From positions 1 to 62,463 of the IMG/VR virus record IMGVR_UViG_3300046780_000362: DNA of 62,463 bases; one strand, 5' to 3'. This DNA comes from a virus. How positions within the stretch are numbered: position 1 is the first letter of the stretch; each line of letters begins with the position of its first letter. Below the pieces are notes generated by a model. It had not been told where the DNA came from, made no database searches, and worked only from the letters and a program-made list of their open reading frames with translations. The position numbers and the translations under genes are program-made. Shown in pieces: positions 39,165 to 48,643 of this stretch.

Positions 39165-39931
39165 CAGTCACCTACCTCGGAAGCGTCACGGTGCGCGGCG
39201 CGATCCCGGGCTTGGCGGTGGCGCTCGACACTGTGAGCCTTGCCCTGGCCGGACTGAAGTCGACGGCCGAAGCACAGTTCGCGGCGCTGCTCGATGCGTC
39301 GGCCTCGATCGACGCGCAAGTCTCCGCGGTGCTCGCGGCGCGCGTGGCCATTCGGATCCCCGCGACGTTCGACATTCAAGCGCAACTCGACGCGTCGCTT
39401 GCGATCGGCGCCCAGCTCACCGCGCAAGTGTCCGACCCCTCGGTGTACTTCGCCGGCTTGCTGGAAGGGCTCGCGCAAGTCGAGGCGACAATCAACGCCG
39501 GGCTGGTCCTTCCGACGGTCGCTTTCGGAGCACAGCTCGAAGCAGTCGCCACCACGTCGGCTAGCATGTCCGCGAAGCTCGCCGCAATTGACCTGCAGCT
39601 CGACGCGTTGATCACGATCTCCGCCGCGCTCTCGGTGGCGGCCGGCGCACTCGCCGCGATCCGCGGGGCGCTGCAGGTGGCGATCTCCGCGGTGGTCGCG
39701 GCCATCGCACTTTACGCTCAGTTCAACGCCGTACTGGCGAACGCCGGCGTGCATGCGTTCTTGTACACCGGTACCGTGGCGAACATCGGCACGGAGCTCG
39801 ACGCCGCGATCTCGGCTGACACCGGATTCGCCGGAGCGTTGAATGTGCACCTTCCGTTCTTCTGTTACGACGCGGCCAACGCGGGGGCGGTGCAAGGGAT
39901 GCGCCTCGCGATTAGTCAGGCGGGTGCGTGA
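39161..39931 (+). CDS. Ala-rich helical tail protein
   Basis: A 256-residue protein dominated by heptad-like Ala/Leu helices (AQFAALLDASASIDAQVSAV and similar units), so it forms an elongated coiled coil, with a short folded C-terminus. Located inside the baseplate cluster, GTGA-coupled on both sides. Not in the usual Mu gene set. Confidence 0.65.
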   Translation: MTVTYLGSVTVRGAIPGLAVALDTVSLALAGLKSTAEAQFAALLDASASIDAQVSAVLAARVAIRIPATFDIQAQLDASLAIGAQLTAQVSDPSVYFAGLLEGLAQVEATINAGLVLPTVAFGAQLEAVATTSASMSAKLAAIDLQLDALITISAALSVAAGALAAIRGALQVAISAVVAAIALYAQFNAVLANAGVHAFLYTGTVANIGTELDAAISADTGFAGALNVHLPFFCYDAANAGAVQGMRLAISQAGA

Positions 39932-40314
39932 TGGCGGATCTCGGAACAGACCTCGGGTGCGTGTCGGATCTCACGTCGACCATGTCCCTCGTGTCCGGCC
40001 GGCGTGCGCTCGGTGAGGCGTGCGCGCGACGACTTCAGACCCCGCGCGGTCGGTTGATCAAACACCCGAACTACGGGTACGATCTCACGGGCGAATTGAA
40101 CGGCGATCTCGCGGTGGCGGACATCGCGAGGATTCAGTCCAACGTGGAAGCCGAGTGCTTGAAGGAGTCGCGAGTACTCGCGGCCGCGGCGGTGGTCACG
40201 TATGCGGCGAACACGCTCACCGTCGTGATCACGATCACGGATGCGGCTGGGCCTTTCGCCTTGATCCTGGCCGTTTCCGGTGTGAGTGTTACACTCCTGG
40301 CGGTGTCATCGTGA
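39928..40314 (+). CDS. Baseplate wedge protein (gp46/gp25-like)
   Basis: A 128-residue protein (GTG 39928; ATG 39931 alternative). GEACARRLQTPRGRLIKHPN-YGYDL and ADIARIQSNVEAECLKESRV match the Mu gp46/T4 gp25 lysozyme-like wedge family that nucleates sheath assembly. Confidence 0.82.
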   Translation: MMADLGTDLGCVSDLTSTMSLVSGRRALGEACARRLQTPRGRLIKHPNYGYDLTGELNGDLAVADIARIQSNVEAECLKESRVLAAAAVVTYAANTLTVVITITDAAGPFALILAVSGVSVTLLAVSS

Positions 40315-42056
40315 CCGAACTTTCGATCGACGAACTGTTCACTCCCGCCCTCGCGGACGAGTGGGAAGCGACCATGTTGGCCAACGCCAACACGCTCGAG
40401 CTGAAGACCACGTCGTGGGTCGAAGGCTCCCCGTCGCTCACGATTCTCGAGATCGTTTCCGCCGTGATGAGCCAAGAGGACGGCCTCGTGTCGCTCATCT
40501 CGCAAGGCGGGTTCCTCGACTTCGCGGCCACGGGGCAAGTCACGTTCACCGCGTCGGACGGAACCGAAGTAACGGTACCGGTGACGCCCGACCCGAGCGA
40601 CCCGACGGCGAACCCGGGCGGCACCCTTGGGTGGCTCGACCTCCTCGGCTCATCCCGATACGATGTCACGCGCATTCAACCGTCCTTCGCGACTGGTACG
40701 CTCGCGATTGGCAACACGTCCGCCGGCACGCTCAATTACGCCGCGGGGACGTACCACGTGGAGAACCCCTCCACGGGCGCCACGTACAAGAACGCGGACG
40801 TGATCTCGGTGCCGCAAGGCACGCTCGTGGGCACGAACATCACGGGGGTGTCGAACGGAAACCCGGTGGTCGTGATCACCGCCACGGCGCACGGTCTTAC
40901 GAACGGCACGTCGGTAGTGGTGTCGGGCGTCGTAGGCGCGCGCGTGTCCGGCGTATTCGTGATCACGGTCGTGACCCCTACTTCATTTCAATTGAACGGG
41001 TTCGACGGCACGAATATCGGCACGTACGTTTCCGGCGGCACGGTGCGCGCCACGTCGCTAGTCACGATCTCGGCCGACCTGGCGGGGACCGATGGCACGT
41101 CGAACGGTGGCACGATCACGCAGACGGTGACGTCCAACAATGGCGTCTTCGTGGCGAACCCGACGGCCATCGTCGGCCGCGGGTGGGAGACGAATGTGCA
41201 GCTCGCGACGCGGTGTCGCGCGCGCCTCGCGTCGATCTCTCCAAACGGCCCCAAGGGAGCGTACTTCTACTTCGCCACGAGCGCCGCGGACATTCTAAGC
41301 AACCCGAGCAACCCGCTTTTCGTTGCGCCGGCCGTGACGATTCCGGCGATCACTCGCGCGTCCGTGAGCCGTGACCCGGCGACGGGAACGGTTACCGTCG
41401 TGGTTGCGAGTGCCTCCGGCGCGGTCGGCGGGGTAACGAACCTCCCGATCACGAACGCTACCGCGGCGACTCCGATCGCGATCACGACCGCCGCGCCCCA
41501 CACGCTCTCGACGGGGGACACCGTCACCGTGGCCGGCGTGCTCGGTATTGCGCAAGCGAACGGCACTCGAGCGATCACGGTGACCGGCGCGTCGTCGTTC
41601 ACGCTCAACGGTTCTGTCGGCACCGGCACGTACCTAGGTGGAGGGACGGTCGAAGGCGGCGTACTCGGCCAGGTAGACCGCGTGATCCGCGCGAACGCCG
41701 TGCCGGACACCGTGACCGAAAGCACGGTCTCGGCGGTAGACTTCCCCGTGAACATCGAAGCGACCGTGGAGGTCCCCTTCGCGAACGTCGACACGTACAC
41801 CGCGGCCGTACAACAGGCGCTTGCGCTGTACAACGCCGCGCTTCCAATGGGTGGGATAGACGGCGTGTACCCGATTCAAGGCGGGGTAGACGGTGTGCTC
41901 TACGCGGCGGGCATCGTTGGCGGCTCGCGCACGAGCTACGTGCGCCGAGTGACCTCGATCCTGCTGAACGGCACGGCCGGCGATCTGTCCTTCCCTGGGG
42001 CAACGTCCGTGGCGTCGCTCACGCCGGCGCCGTCGATCAACGTGGTGGGTGTGTGA
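40311..42056 (+). CDS. Baseplate J-like protein with two inserted repeat domains
   Basis: A 581-residue protein from GTG 40311. The N-terminus (FTPALADEWEATMLANAN), middle GRGWETNVQLATRCRARL and C-terminus (AVDFPVNIEATVEVPF...) match Mu gp47/P2 gpJ baseplate proteins. Inserted are two FCCH-like beta repeats (HGLTNGTSVVVSGVVGARVS...FQLNG and HTLSTGDTVTVAGVLGIAQA...FTLNG). These repeats are common in tail fibres but unusual inside J. Confidence 0.8.
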   Translation: MTELSIDELFTPALADEWEATMLANANTLELKTTSWVEGSPSLTILEIVSAVMSQEDGLVSLISQGGFLDFAATGQVTFTASDGTEVTVPVTPDPSDPTANPGGTLGWLDLLGSSRYDVTRIQPSFATGTLAIGNTSAGTLNYAAGTYHVENPSTGATYKNADVISVPQGTLVGTNITGVSNGNPVVVITATAHGLTNGTSVVVSGVVGARVSGVFVITVVTPTSFQLNGFDGTNIGTYVSGGTVRATSLVTISADLAGTDGTSNGGTITQTVTSNNGVFVANPTAIVGRGWETNVQLATRCRARLASISPNGPKGAYFYFATSAADILSNPSNPLFVAPAVTIPAITRASVSRDPATGTVTVVVASASGAVGGVTNLPITNATAATPIAITTAAPHTLSTGDTVTVAGVLGIAQANGTRAITVTGASSFTLNGSVGTGTYLGGGTVEGGVLGQVDRVIRANAVPDTVTESTVSAVDFPVNIEATVEVPFANVDTYTAAVQQALALYNAALPMGGIDGVYPIQGGVDGVLYAAGIVGGSRTSYVRRVTSILLNGTAGDLSFPGATSVASLTPAPSINVVGV

Positions 42057-43189
42057 TGGCGCAGCAACGTGATGTAGTGAAAGATCTCAGTCCGCCCTGG
42101 CTCTCGTCCGGGACTGCCGAGCGGTACCTGTACAACTTTGGACTCGCGGGTGACGCAATCCTCGAGAAGTTGAACCAGGGCATTCGCGCAGCCATGCCAG
42201 GGGTCGGCACGCAAACGGCGCTCGTGTACATCGGAAACGACATGGTGATCCCGCGTGGCCCATTCGAAGACGCGGACGCCTACGCGAGCCGACTCCAGAA
42301 AGCCTACGAAGCGTGGCAGCGCGCCGGCGCCCGCCGCGCCATTCTGTCGCAGGTGCTTTCGTACTTGAGTGACCCCGCGCTCGTGAACAATGGGCAGCCG
42401 GTTGGAGCGATCGTCAGTGGGGCAGATCCGATCATCGCGAATTGGAGCCTGTACTACAGCGGTGACGATCTCAGTCAACCACCGTTCTACATTGTGCCGA
42501 ACCCCCTTGGCGAGTTCGACTGGGATGGTGCGGCGAAGTGGTGGCGCGCGTGGCTGGTGCTCTACTTCACGCCGCGCGATCTCGGCCGCACCGGCAACGC
42601 CGCATTCTTCAATTCGAACCTCGGTTTCGGCGAGCTGCAAAACTTGTCCGCTATGACCCCGGCCGACGTTGGCCGGTTCCTCGTGGTGACGGGCGCCGCG
42701 TCCGCCGCGCACAACGGGGCGTTTCGGATCGAGGAGTATGTGAGCTCTACGCACGTGCGCGTTGGGTGCGGCGTATCGCTCGGCCCGGATGCGAACGATG
42801 GCACGATCTCGTGGTCGGTGAAAGAGTACCCGACCGTCTCGCCCGGCCCCTCGTGGGGCTCCCCTGGAATGGTGTGGGGCGATCCAACGCGGTCGTGGGG
42901 CCTCGCAAACCCGCCCGGAGTGATGGCAGGCGTGCGTGAGATCTTGCGTGAGTGGCAGAGCGCCCACTCGCTCTATGTCGATATCGTGCTCGTGTTCAGC
43001 GGCGGCACCGGCGCCGCGGGCGAGGATTTCTCCCCTTATTCCACGTCAGGCGCGGGCAACCCAGACGGGACGTGGGAGCACTTCTCGAAGATCGACGGAA
43101 GCGGTAACAGCGTGCCCGCGCGTATCTTCACGGGCACGAGTACCCCCTATCAAAAGTTCAACTGTTTTGCCGGAGGAAACCCAGAATGA
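42053..43189 (+). CDS. Baseplate/tail protein I-like (gp48 position)
   Basis: A 378-residue protein (GTG 42053, ATG 42056 alternative). It begins DVVKDLSPPWLSSGTAERYL; the middle is Trp-rich and beta. It sits between gpJ and the fibres, where Mu gp48/P2 gpI lies, but is longer. Overlaps the next gene by ATGA. Confidence 0.65.
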   Translation: MMAQQRDVVKDLSPPWLSSGTAERYLYNFGLAGDAILEKLNQGIRAAMPGVGTQTALVYIGNDMVIPRGPFEDADAYASRLQKAYEAWQRAGARRAILSQVLSYLSDPALVNNGQPVGAIVSGADPIIANWSLYYSGDDLSQPPFYIVPNPLGEFDWDGAAKWWRAWLVLYFTPRDLGRTGNAAFFNSNLGFGELQNLSAMTPADVGRFLVVTGAASAAHNGAFRIEEYVSSTHVRVGCGVSLGPDANDGTISWSVKEYPTVSPGPSWGSPGMVWGDPTRSWGLANPPGVMAGVREILREWQSAHSLYVDIVLVFSGGTGAAGEDFSPYSTSGAGNPDGTWEHFSKIDGSGNSVPARIFTGTSTPYQKFNCFAGGNPE

Positions 43190-44409
43190 GCGGCGTTCCA
43201 TACGTAGGCTCGCCGGTGTACCCGGCGTCCATCACCGAACCGAAAGACGGCGAACCGTGCACGGTCGCGAGCATCAATGTTGCTGTCGAAGGAAACCGCG
43301 ATGCGGTCGTGTACCTCAAAGCACAGCGGGATGTGATCGACGGCACCGCGCTTCGCAATTGGCACGTCCCATTCATCAAAGCAGACGGAACGGGGACGGC
43401 GCTCGACTTCTCACACGCCCGGGGAGACGGGACGAACACGGCCTTTTGGTCGACCACGTATAACCTATGGATCAAGTGCGGGTCGAATACGGCGGGGAAG
43501 TTCTACATCGGGGATGCGGGGTGGTTCTCCCTCTTTGATACGGCCGCCGCGGCACCGCCCAAGGTGTCGTTCGGATGCGACTCGGCGATCGGAATCAACC
43601 CCGGCCGCGTGTGCGTGTTCAACGGAGACACGAAAACGTCCGGCGGTGGCGTCGATCCGAAGTACATACTCGGGCCCGCGGCTGGTGACTACGCGGTCGG
43701 CACATGGACCACGAAGAGCCTCGACGCGATCGGGAGCTTCACCTCGTACGTAAAGGCGTACGATTGCGTCGTCACACCCACGCAACGGATCATCGTGGTG
43801 GGTGGCGGGGACAACGGCGGGGTGAATCATTACCTCGCGTGGAAGTCGGACGACCACGGAAACTCTTTCACCCGGGTGACTGTGGGCACCGCGTCCGCCG
43901 TGTTCGACGCGCTCACGCGTGTGATCGTTGGAAAGAATGGGCGCCTCGTGGCATGGATCAAGGCAGCCACCGCTCTGCAGGGTAACAAGCTGTGGTACTC
44001 AGATGACAACGGGAATACGTGGTCGTCGCGATCCGGGATCGGGTTCGACAACATCGTTGACGGCGTGTACCTCCCGGATCTGGACGTGTGGGCGTTCTCC
44101 GCTGCAGGACCGGCGATCTACACTGTCGCAGATCCGGCGGTGTCCGCGTTCACCGCGAACGCGATCTCATTCGTGCCCACGGCAATGACAGGGTTCGGCC
44201 ATTCGTTGATCTACGCACAGCAGACGTCTGCTTTTCAGTTCGAAATGTTCTTGTCTCGAGACGCCATGGCCACTGACTTGACGCTCGTCGGCCGCGACCC
44301 GTTGCAGTACAATTGCGTCAACCTCGCTGTATCCCCTTACCACCAAGTGTTCCGATCCGCGTGGGACGGCGCGTCCGCGGCGAGCATCACGCTTTCAGGG
44401 AGGGAATGA
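43186..44409 (+). CDS. Tail protein with BNR/Asp-box beta-propeller motifs
   Basis: A 407-residue protein. At least two Asp-box repeats, AWKSDDHGNSFTRV and LWYSDDNGNTWSS, mark a sialidase-type beta-propeller. Likely a receptor-binding or depolymerase fibre. No sialidase active-site Arg triad could be checked. Confidence 0.7.
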   Translation: MSGVPYVGSPVYPASITEPKDGEPCTVASINVAVEGNRDAVVYLKAQRDVIDGTALRNWHVPFIKADGTGTALDFSHARGDGTNTAFWSTTYNLWIKCGSNTAGKFYIGDAGWFSLFDTAAAAPPKVSFGCDSAIGINPGRVCVFNGDTKTSGGGVDPKYILGPAAGDYAVGTWTTKSLDAIGSFTSYVKAYDCVVTPTQRIIVVGGGDNGGVNHYLAWKSDDHGNSFTRVTVGTASAVFDALTRVIVGKNGRLVAWIKAATALQGNKLWYSDDNGNTWSSRSGIGFDNIVDGVYLPDLDVWAFSAAGPAIYTVADPAVSAFTANAISFVPTAMTGFGHSLIYAQQTSAFQFEMFLSRDAMATDLTLVGRDPLQYNCVNLAVSPYHQVFRSAWDGASAASITLSGRE

Positions 44410-44413
44410 CCCA

Positions 44414-45121
44414 ATGTCGTGGATGGACAGATTCTTCGGCGGTGGCTACTCGCGAATCCAGATCGCGGGCTCCGACTTGCCCGGTGAAGTCGCCTTGAAC
44501 TTCGTGTCGGGCGCGAGCGCGGTGGACGACCCCGGAAACGACCGCACGAACGTGACCGTTCTTGGGGGCGGTGCGGCCTTGCCGAACGGGGATTACGTGG
44601 GGCAATTGCTGCAGTGGACCGGGTCAATCTGGGATGGCACGATGGCCACCCCGAACACCGGGGACTCCCCCGTGTGGAACGGGTCCGACTGGATCCCGAC
44701 CCAAGGCGGACAGCCGATCGTGCCCCCGTCCACCGTCACGTTCTCACTCTCGGCCGCGAGCGTGGACGTCACGGCGTTCACCGTACCAGCGTCGCCCACG
44801 GGTAACTCGAGGTTCGTGCTCATGGGCGTTGACGTGCGGCTGAACTCGGCGATCACGAACACGGGCAACGTGGTGGTGAAGGCGGGGCTCACCGCCGGCG
44901 GTACGGACTTTCTCGTGGCGTCCGCCGCGTGGACCAGCGCCACCGCAGTGGGCACTTTGATCGGCGAGTCCGTGGCGGACCTCGGGGCGTCGTTCATCGC
45001 TCTGCAAGGGTACCGCGCGATCTTGAACGCCGGCCAGGCCGTGATCGTGCGCGCCACCACGTCGGGCACGTTGTCTGCAGGCGCCGCTCGCGTATATGTA
45101 TACGGGTACTACCTGCCGTGA
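44414..45121 (+). CDS. Tail fibre-like protein
   Basis: A 235-residue protein with phage-fibre N-terminal segments (YVGQLLQWTGSIWDGTMATP...PVWNGSDWIP), followed by a beta-rich C-terminal domain. Probably part of the adsorption apparatus. Confidence 0.65.
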   Translation: MSWMDRFFGGGYSRIQIAGSDLPGEVALNFVSGASAVDDPGNDRTNVTVLGGGAALPNGDYVGQLLQWTGSIWDGTMATPNTGDSPVWNGSDWIPTQGGQPIVPPSTVTFSLSAASVDVTAFTVPASPTGNSRFVLMGVDVRLNSAITNTGNVVVKAGLTAGGTDFLVASAAWTSATAVGTLIGESVADLGASFIALQGYRAILNAGQAVIVRATTSGTLSAGAARVYVYGYYLP

Positions 45122-45924
45122 CTTTCGACCACCGCCGCTATCCACAACTGACCGACCCGGACTCCGGAGGCGGAATGTCGATCTGGCTCGACGCCAGCGA
45201 CACGAGCACCGCGTCTCTCAAGGATACAACCGGAACATCAATCTCCAATGGAGAGACAGTCGGCCAGTTCATTTCGAAGGCCGGGAGCGCCCGCATCTTC
45301 CAACAACTAGGGGCGTCGACACGGCCAACTTTCGTCGCGAGCGGGATCAACGGAATGGGCTCCATATCGTTCGACGGAACAATGGTTCTCGCCGCTGACA
45401 CTGTTACAGGGATGACGAGTCTCGCGGGGCTTTCAGTTCTCGCCGTAGAGCAGAACGTAGACGGGACCGGCATCGTTTTTGGCGTCACCGTATCGCATGA
45501 TTCCGGGAACGCCGTCACCTCGCTAATCAACATCCCACCAGGTCGCGTATCGCCGTTATCCGCGATCGGCGGGCGTCGACTACAGGCGGACAGCTTCGTG
45601 TCGAGCCTAGATGGGCTCGCGGTGCAGCCGAACACGCGGAACATGCAGGGCGGGATCTTCGACTTCGCGAACGCGAAGCTCACGTACACGCAAAACGGCG
45701 TGGTCATGGGCCGACAATCCGCGTTTCAGACCGCGGGAAACACGAGCGCGAACGCTCCATTTGCCATGTGCCTCGGGAGTTTTGCGCAAGAGGGCGGAAC
45801 GTTCGCCACTCCCGGGTTCAAGGGAATGGTCGGCGAAGTCCGCGCGTGGTTCTCCGCGCGCACGATCGATCAAATGGCCGCGTCCGCGGCGTACCTGCGT
45901 TTGAAGTGGAGGCTACCATGGTGA
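45118..45924 (+). CDS. LamG/concanavalin A-like lectin tail protein
   Basis: A 268-residue protein from GTG 45118. SIWLDASDTSTASLKD, SISFDGTM and a C-terminal GMVGEVRAWFSARTIDQMAA-SAAYLRLKW fit laminin G-like jelly-roll lectins found on phage fibres. Likely binds surface polysaccharide. Confidence 0.7.
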   Translation: MTFDHRRYPQLTDPDSGGGMSIWLDASDTSTASLKDTTGTSISNGETVGQFISKAGSARIFQQLGASTRPTFVASGINGMGSISFDGTMVLAADTVTGMTSLAGLSVLAVEQNVDGTGIVFGVTVSHDSGNAVTSLINIPPGRVSPLSAIGGRRLQADSFVSSLDGLAVQPNTRNMQGGIFDFANAKLTYTQNGVVMGRQSAFQTAGNTSANAPFAMCLGSFAQEGGTFATPGFKGMVGEVRAWFSARTIDQMAASAAYLRLKWRLPW

Positions 45925-46046
45925 ATGAAGACGAGAACGACTTCGAGTGCGAAGTCTTTCTAGATGACGGTGGCGCACCGCCACCGCCGACCGTAAAAGA
46001 CCAGCCCGTAATTTTCCCTCTCGCATTTATGCTAGGAGCACAGTGA
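45918..46046 (+). CDS. 42-residue acidic peptide
   Basis: Starts at ATG 45918 within the end of the lectin gene (7-base overlap). Very acidic start (MVNEDENDFECEVFLDDGG), poly-Pro, hydrophobic end. Supported by overlap with the gene before and only one base to the gene after. Confidence 0.45.
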   Translation: MVNEDENDFECEVFLDDGGAPPPPTVKDQPVIFPLAFMLGAQ

Positions 46047-46047
46047 T

Positions 46048-46710
46048 ATGGCCGACAATGTAACCGCAAACGGGGTGAGCGTCGGAGGCGGCGCTGTGTT
46101 CGCCACCGATGATATCGGCGGGGTGCAATACCCGCGAACCAAGATCGCGATCGGAGCTGACGGATCCGCTACTGACTGTTCGACGGCGAACCCGATGCCG
46201 GTGGCCGGCAACGTCGCCCACGACGGTGTCGACTCAGGAAATCCCGTCAAGGTTGGCGGCAAGGCCGCGAACGCGCTCCCCGCGGCCGTGTCGAACGCTG
46301 ACCGAGCGGACGCACTCACGGACCTATGGGGGCGACAACTGCAAGCCCACATAGACCCCGCAATGCAGCTCCGGAAGTCGTTCAACTCGACGACAACGCA
46401 GACCGGAGCCGCAGTGTGGACTCCGGCGAGCGGGAAGAAGATCGCGATCACGAGCGTCCAGATCGGCGCGTACGGTACGACCGCGGCTCGCCTGATCCTC
46501 TGGTTCGGCGCATCCGGAGATACGACGTACACCGAAGGAACCGACGACGCGGTGGTCAAGCAGAGCTTTGCACCATCGGCGAACGGGTTCCCGGGACTAG
46601 TGTTCACTCCTGCAGTCCCGTACTACCACCCCGTAGCCGACGACATTCTTCGCGTGACGACCGACGCGGGGCTTAGCGTGGACATCGTCGTCACCGGATA
46701 CGAGTTCTAA
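46048..46710 (+). CDS. Tail fibre/receptor-binding-associated protein
   Basis: A 220-residue protein. FATDDIGGVQYPRTKIAIGADG then ANPMPVAGN is a recurring phage tail pattern; the C-terminal 110 residues are a beta domain. Function inferred from pattern and position. Confidence 0.65.
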   Translation: MADNVTANGVSVGGGAVFATDDIGGVQYPRTKIAIGADGSATDCSTANPMPVAGNVAHDGVDSGNPVKVGGKAANALPAAVSNADRADALTDLWGRQLQAHIDPAMQLRKSFNSTTTQTGAAVWTPASGKKIAITSVQIGAYGTTAARLILWFGASGDTTYTEGTDDAVVKQSFAPSANGFPGLVFTPAVPYYHPVADDILRVTTDAGLSVDIVVTGYEF

Positions 46711-46712
46711 CC

Positions 46713-47708
46713 GTGTCTATCCACGTTCTAGGCGGCGGCCTAGTAGGTCTAGACGGCGCTCCGCAGCTCTACAAGCTTACGGCCGCGGCGTGCTTGCGTT
46801 CTTGGCAGAGCGATTTCGGCGTCGCCACGGGCGGCACGCCACTGGCGAGCGGTACGGTTCCGCCAGTCGTTACGCTAACGGGGGCGATCCCAACGTGCAT
46901 CGCCTTCCGCCTCGAGGTCCAGAGCACTGGTGCGCTCAATGTTGGGACGTTCCGATATGGTATACAGAACACTGGATCCACGTCTACTACATGGATCGAA
47001 CAGAACGTAACCATTCCGCTATCCGGGACCTACGCGGCGATCGCAGCGCTCGTCGGTGTAACTATAAACTTCCCGGCCGGGACGTATACTAATGACGACG
47101 TGTATCAAGGCACGTGCTCTAGCTGGACCGACTGCGCCTCTGGCGTAGCGGCGACTCAGGGTACTGCAGCGAACCAGCCGTTGATTCTCTGGAACGCTAC
47201 AATAAATCGCCTCTTTCTGCGCGGCGACGGCTCGAACGACTTCTTGCGAGATGCGACGCTCAATCTTCCCTTGCCGGGGACAACCCCAACGTTTTTCTGG
47301 CTTGAATTTTCGCAGGTATCCTGGACGGCTAATGACGCTCTTTTTTGCACCGGGACGACCGGCGGCCAAATGCAGTGCTTTCAGCATACGTCTTCTCCAA
47401 CCATGGCGGCCTACAATAACGTAATTGCGGCGGACAATAACGGCGCGTCACTGGGCACCGCGACTCGTGGAGAAGTCTACTACTCTAATAGCACGAGCGA
47501 TTATACCAAGCTGGCTAGCACCACGGTCACCGGTGTAAGCTTCGGGAACCAAGATCCGCCTGCCGGTATTAACCTATTAGCGACCAGTACTGGTGCTTCC
47601 GCGATGAACGCAGATTTATATACGCTGAACATACACTCGGCGTTGCCAAGCGTTGCCGAGCGCGCCGCACTCACGGCGGCGTCGGCCGCGCGGGGGTTTG
47701 CTGCCTAA
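46713..47708 (+). CDS. Tail fibre protein with lower GC
   Basis: A 331-residue protein from GTG 46713, rich in Thr, Asn and Ser with beta character (FFWLEFSQVSWTANDALFCT). Base use is clearly less GC-rich than in neighbouring genes, suggesting exchange with another phage. Its stop forms the left arm of a terminator hairpin. Confidence 0.65.
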   Translation: MSIHVLGGGLVGLDGAPQLYKLTAAACLRSWQSDFGVATGGTPLASGTVPPVVTLTGAIPTCIAFRLEVQSTGALNVGTFRYGIQNTGSTSTTWIEQNVTIPLSGTYAAIAALVGVTINFPAGTYTNDDVYQGTCSSWTDCASGVAATQGTAANQPLILWNATINRLFLRGDGSNDFLRDATLNLPLPGTTPTFFWLEFSQVSWTANDALFCTGTTGGQMQCFQHTSSPTMAAYNNVIAADNNGASLGTATRGEVYYSNSTSDYTKLASTTVTGVSFGNQDPPAGINLLATSTGASAMNADLYTLNIHSALPSVAERAALTAASAARGFAA

Positions 47709-47742
47709 GCCCCGATACCGCGTGGTGGCGCATCGGGGCTTA
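47706..47742 (+). terminator. Long terminator-like hairpin after the fibre gene
   Basis: TAAGCCCCGAT (47706-47716) and ATCGGGGCTTA (47732-47742) form an 11-bp perfect stem with a 15-base loop. There is no T-tract, only GGTTAAATA after it. It may end or attenuate the late transcript before the glycosidase gene. Confidence 0.6.
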
Positions 47743-47748
47743 GGTTAA

Positions 47749-48591
47749 ATAGCTGTACAGAACCCACTTCAGCCAGCAAAGCGCGGCGCGGTCGCGATAC
47801 CGAATCGACCAGCGTTTCCGAACAACTGGAGCACTGCGCAGAAGATCGCGACGCTCAACGACCAAAATCCAAGATGGTGGCACAATTTCACCGCAGACCC
47901 GGAAGGGGTTCCTACGACGCTCACGGGCGGCGGGAAGTTCATTCCCATGCTTGCGTGGCCCGCCGACGCAGGCGACAACGGGCCGAGCAGCATCCTTCCA
48001 GCGAACATCGCGTTGGCGGTTACCAACGCCGCAGATAGCGGATGGATCGCTACCTTCGGCGAATTCGACCAAAACGGCTTCACCGTTCAACAGGCGATCG
48101 ATGGGTGGGTGGCCATCGTTACGGACCCGAACGTAGGCGCACATCCAGAAATCAAGCTCATCTCTCCCTATGCGGTCACGCTCGCCAATCTCCAGTCGTT
48201 CATGACCGGGATCACGTCCCTCGGTGTTCGACTCCCGGACGCCATAGCGCTCGACGGGTACTCCGGCAACCTGACGGACCCCATGCAGAGCGTTGGTATT
48301 GTGCAGAACCGGGTGCGGTCATGGCACGCCGCGTTCCCGACTTACCCGCTTTGGTATATGGAGTATGCGATTAACGCTGTCGGGACGCCGTCCGACACGG
48401 TGGTCACCACGTTCATGCACGACATTGCCGAATGGTTCAACTTGCAGGCTTACGTCCTCGGTCACTTCTGGTGGTTCATGGGGCCGCCCAGTTTCGCGCA
48501 CGGGCAATTTTCTGCGCGCAATCAGGTTCTCTATGACGAAAGTGCGGTGGTTACCGGTATCGGGAATTACTGGAAATCTCTTCCGTACTAG
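47749..48591 (+). CDS. Glycosyl hydrolase-like gene without a normal start codon
   Basis: Good coding sequence in one frame runs from 47749 (just after a stop) to 48591. It begins ATA GCT GTA and has no ATG, GTG or TTG until 47947. The N-terminal part is needed for the fold: PRWWHNF (first strand), KFIPMLAWPAD, ATFGEFDQ, KLISPYAV, AIALDGYSG and LWYMEYAIN match the GH128/glycosyl hydrolase catalytic-core pattern. Either AUA is used, a point mutation removed an ATG, or a 214-residue truncated form is made from 47947. Confidence 0.6.
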   Translation: MAVQNPLQPAKRGAVAIPNRPAFPNNWSTAQKIATLNDQNPRWWHNFTADPEGVPTTLTGGGKFIPMLAWPADAGDNGPSSILPANIALAVTNAADSGWIATFGEFDQNGFTVQQAIDGWVAIVTDPNVGAHPEIKLISPYAVTLANLQSFMTGITSLGVRLPDAIALDGYSGNLTDPMQSVGIVQNRVRSWHAAFPTYPLWYMEYAINAVGTPSDTVVTTFMHDIAEWFNLQAYVLGHFWWFMGPPSFAHGQFSARNQVLYDESAVVTGIGNYWKSLPY

Positions 48592-48643
48592 CCAAGAGGG
48601 CTTCTAGTGCCACAAGAAGGCAGATTGTGCCATAATAACTACC

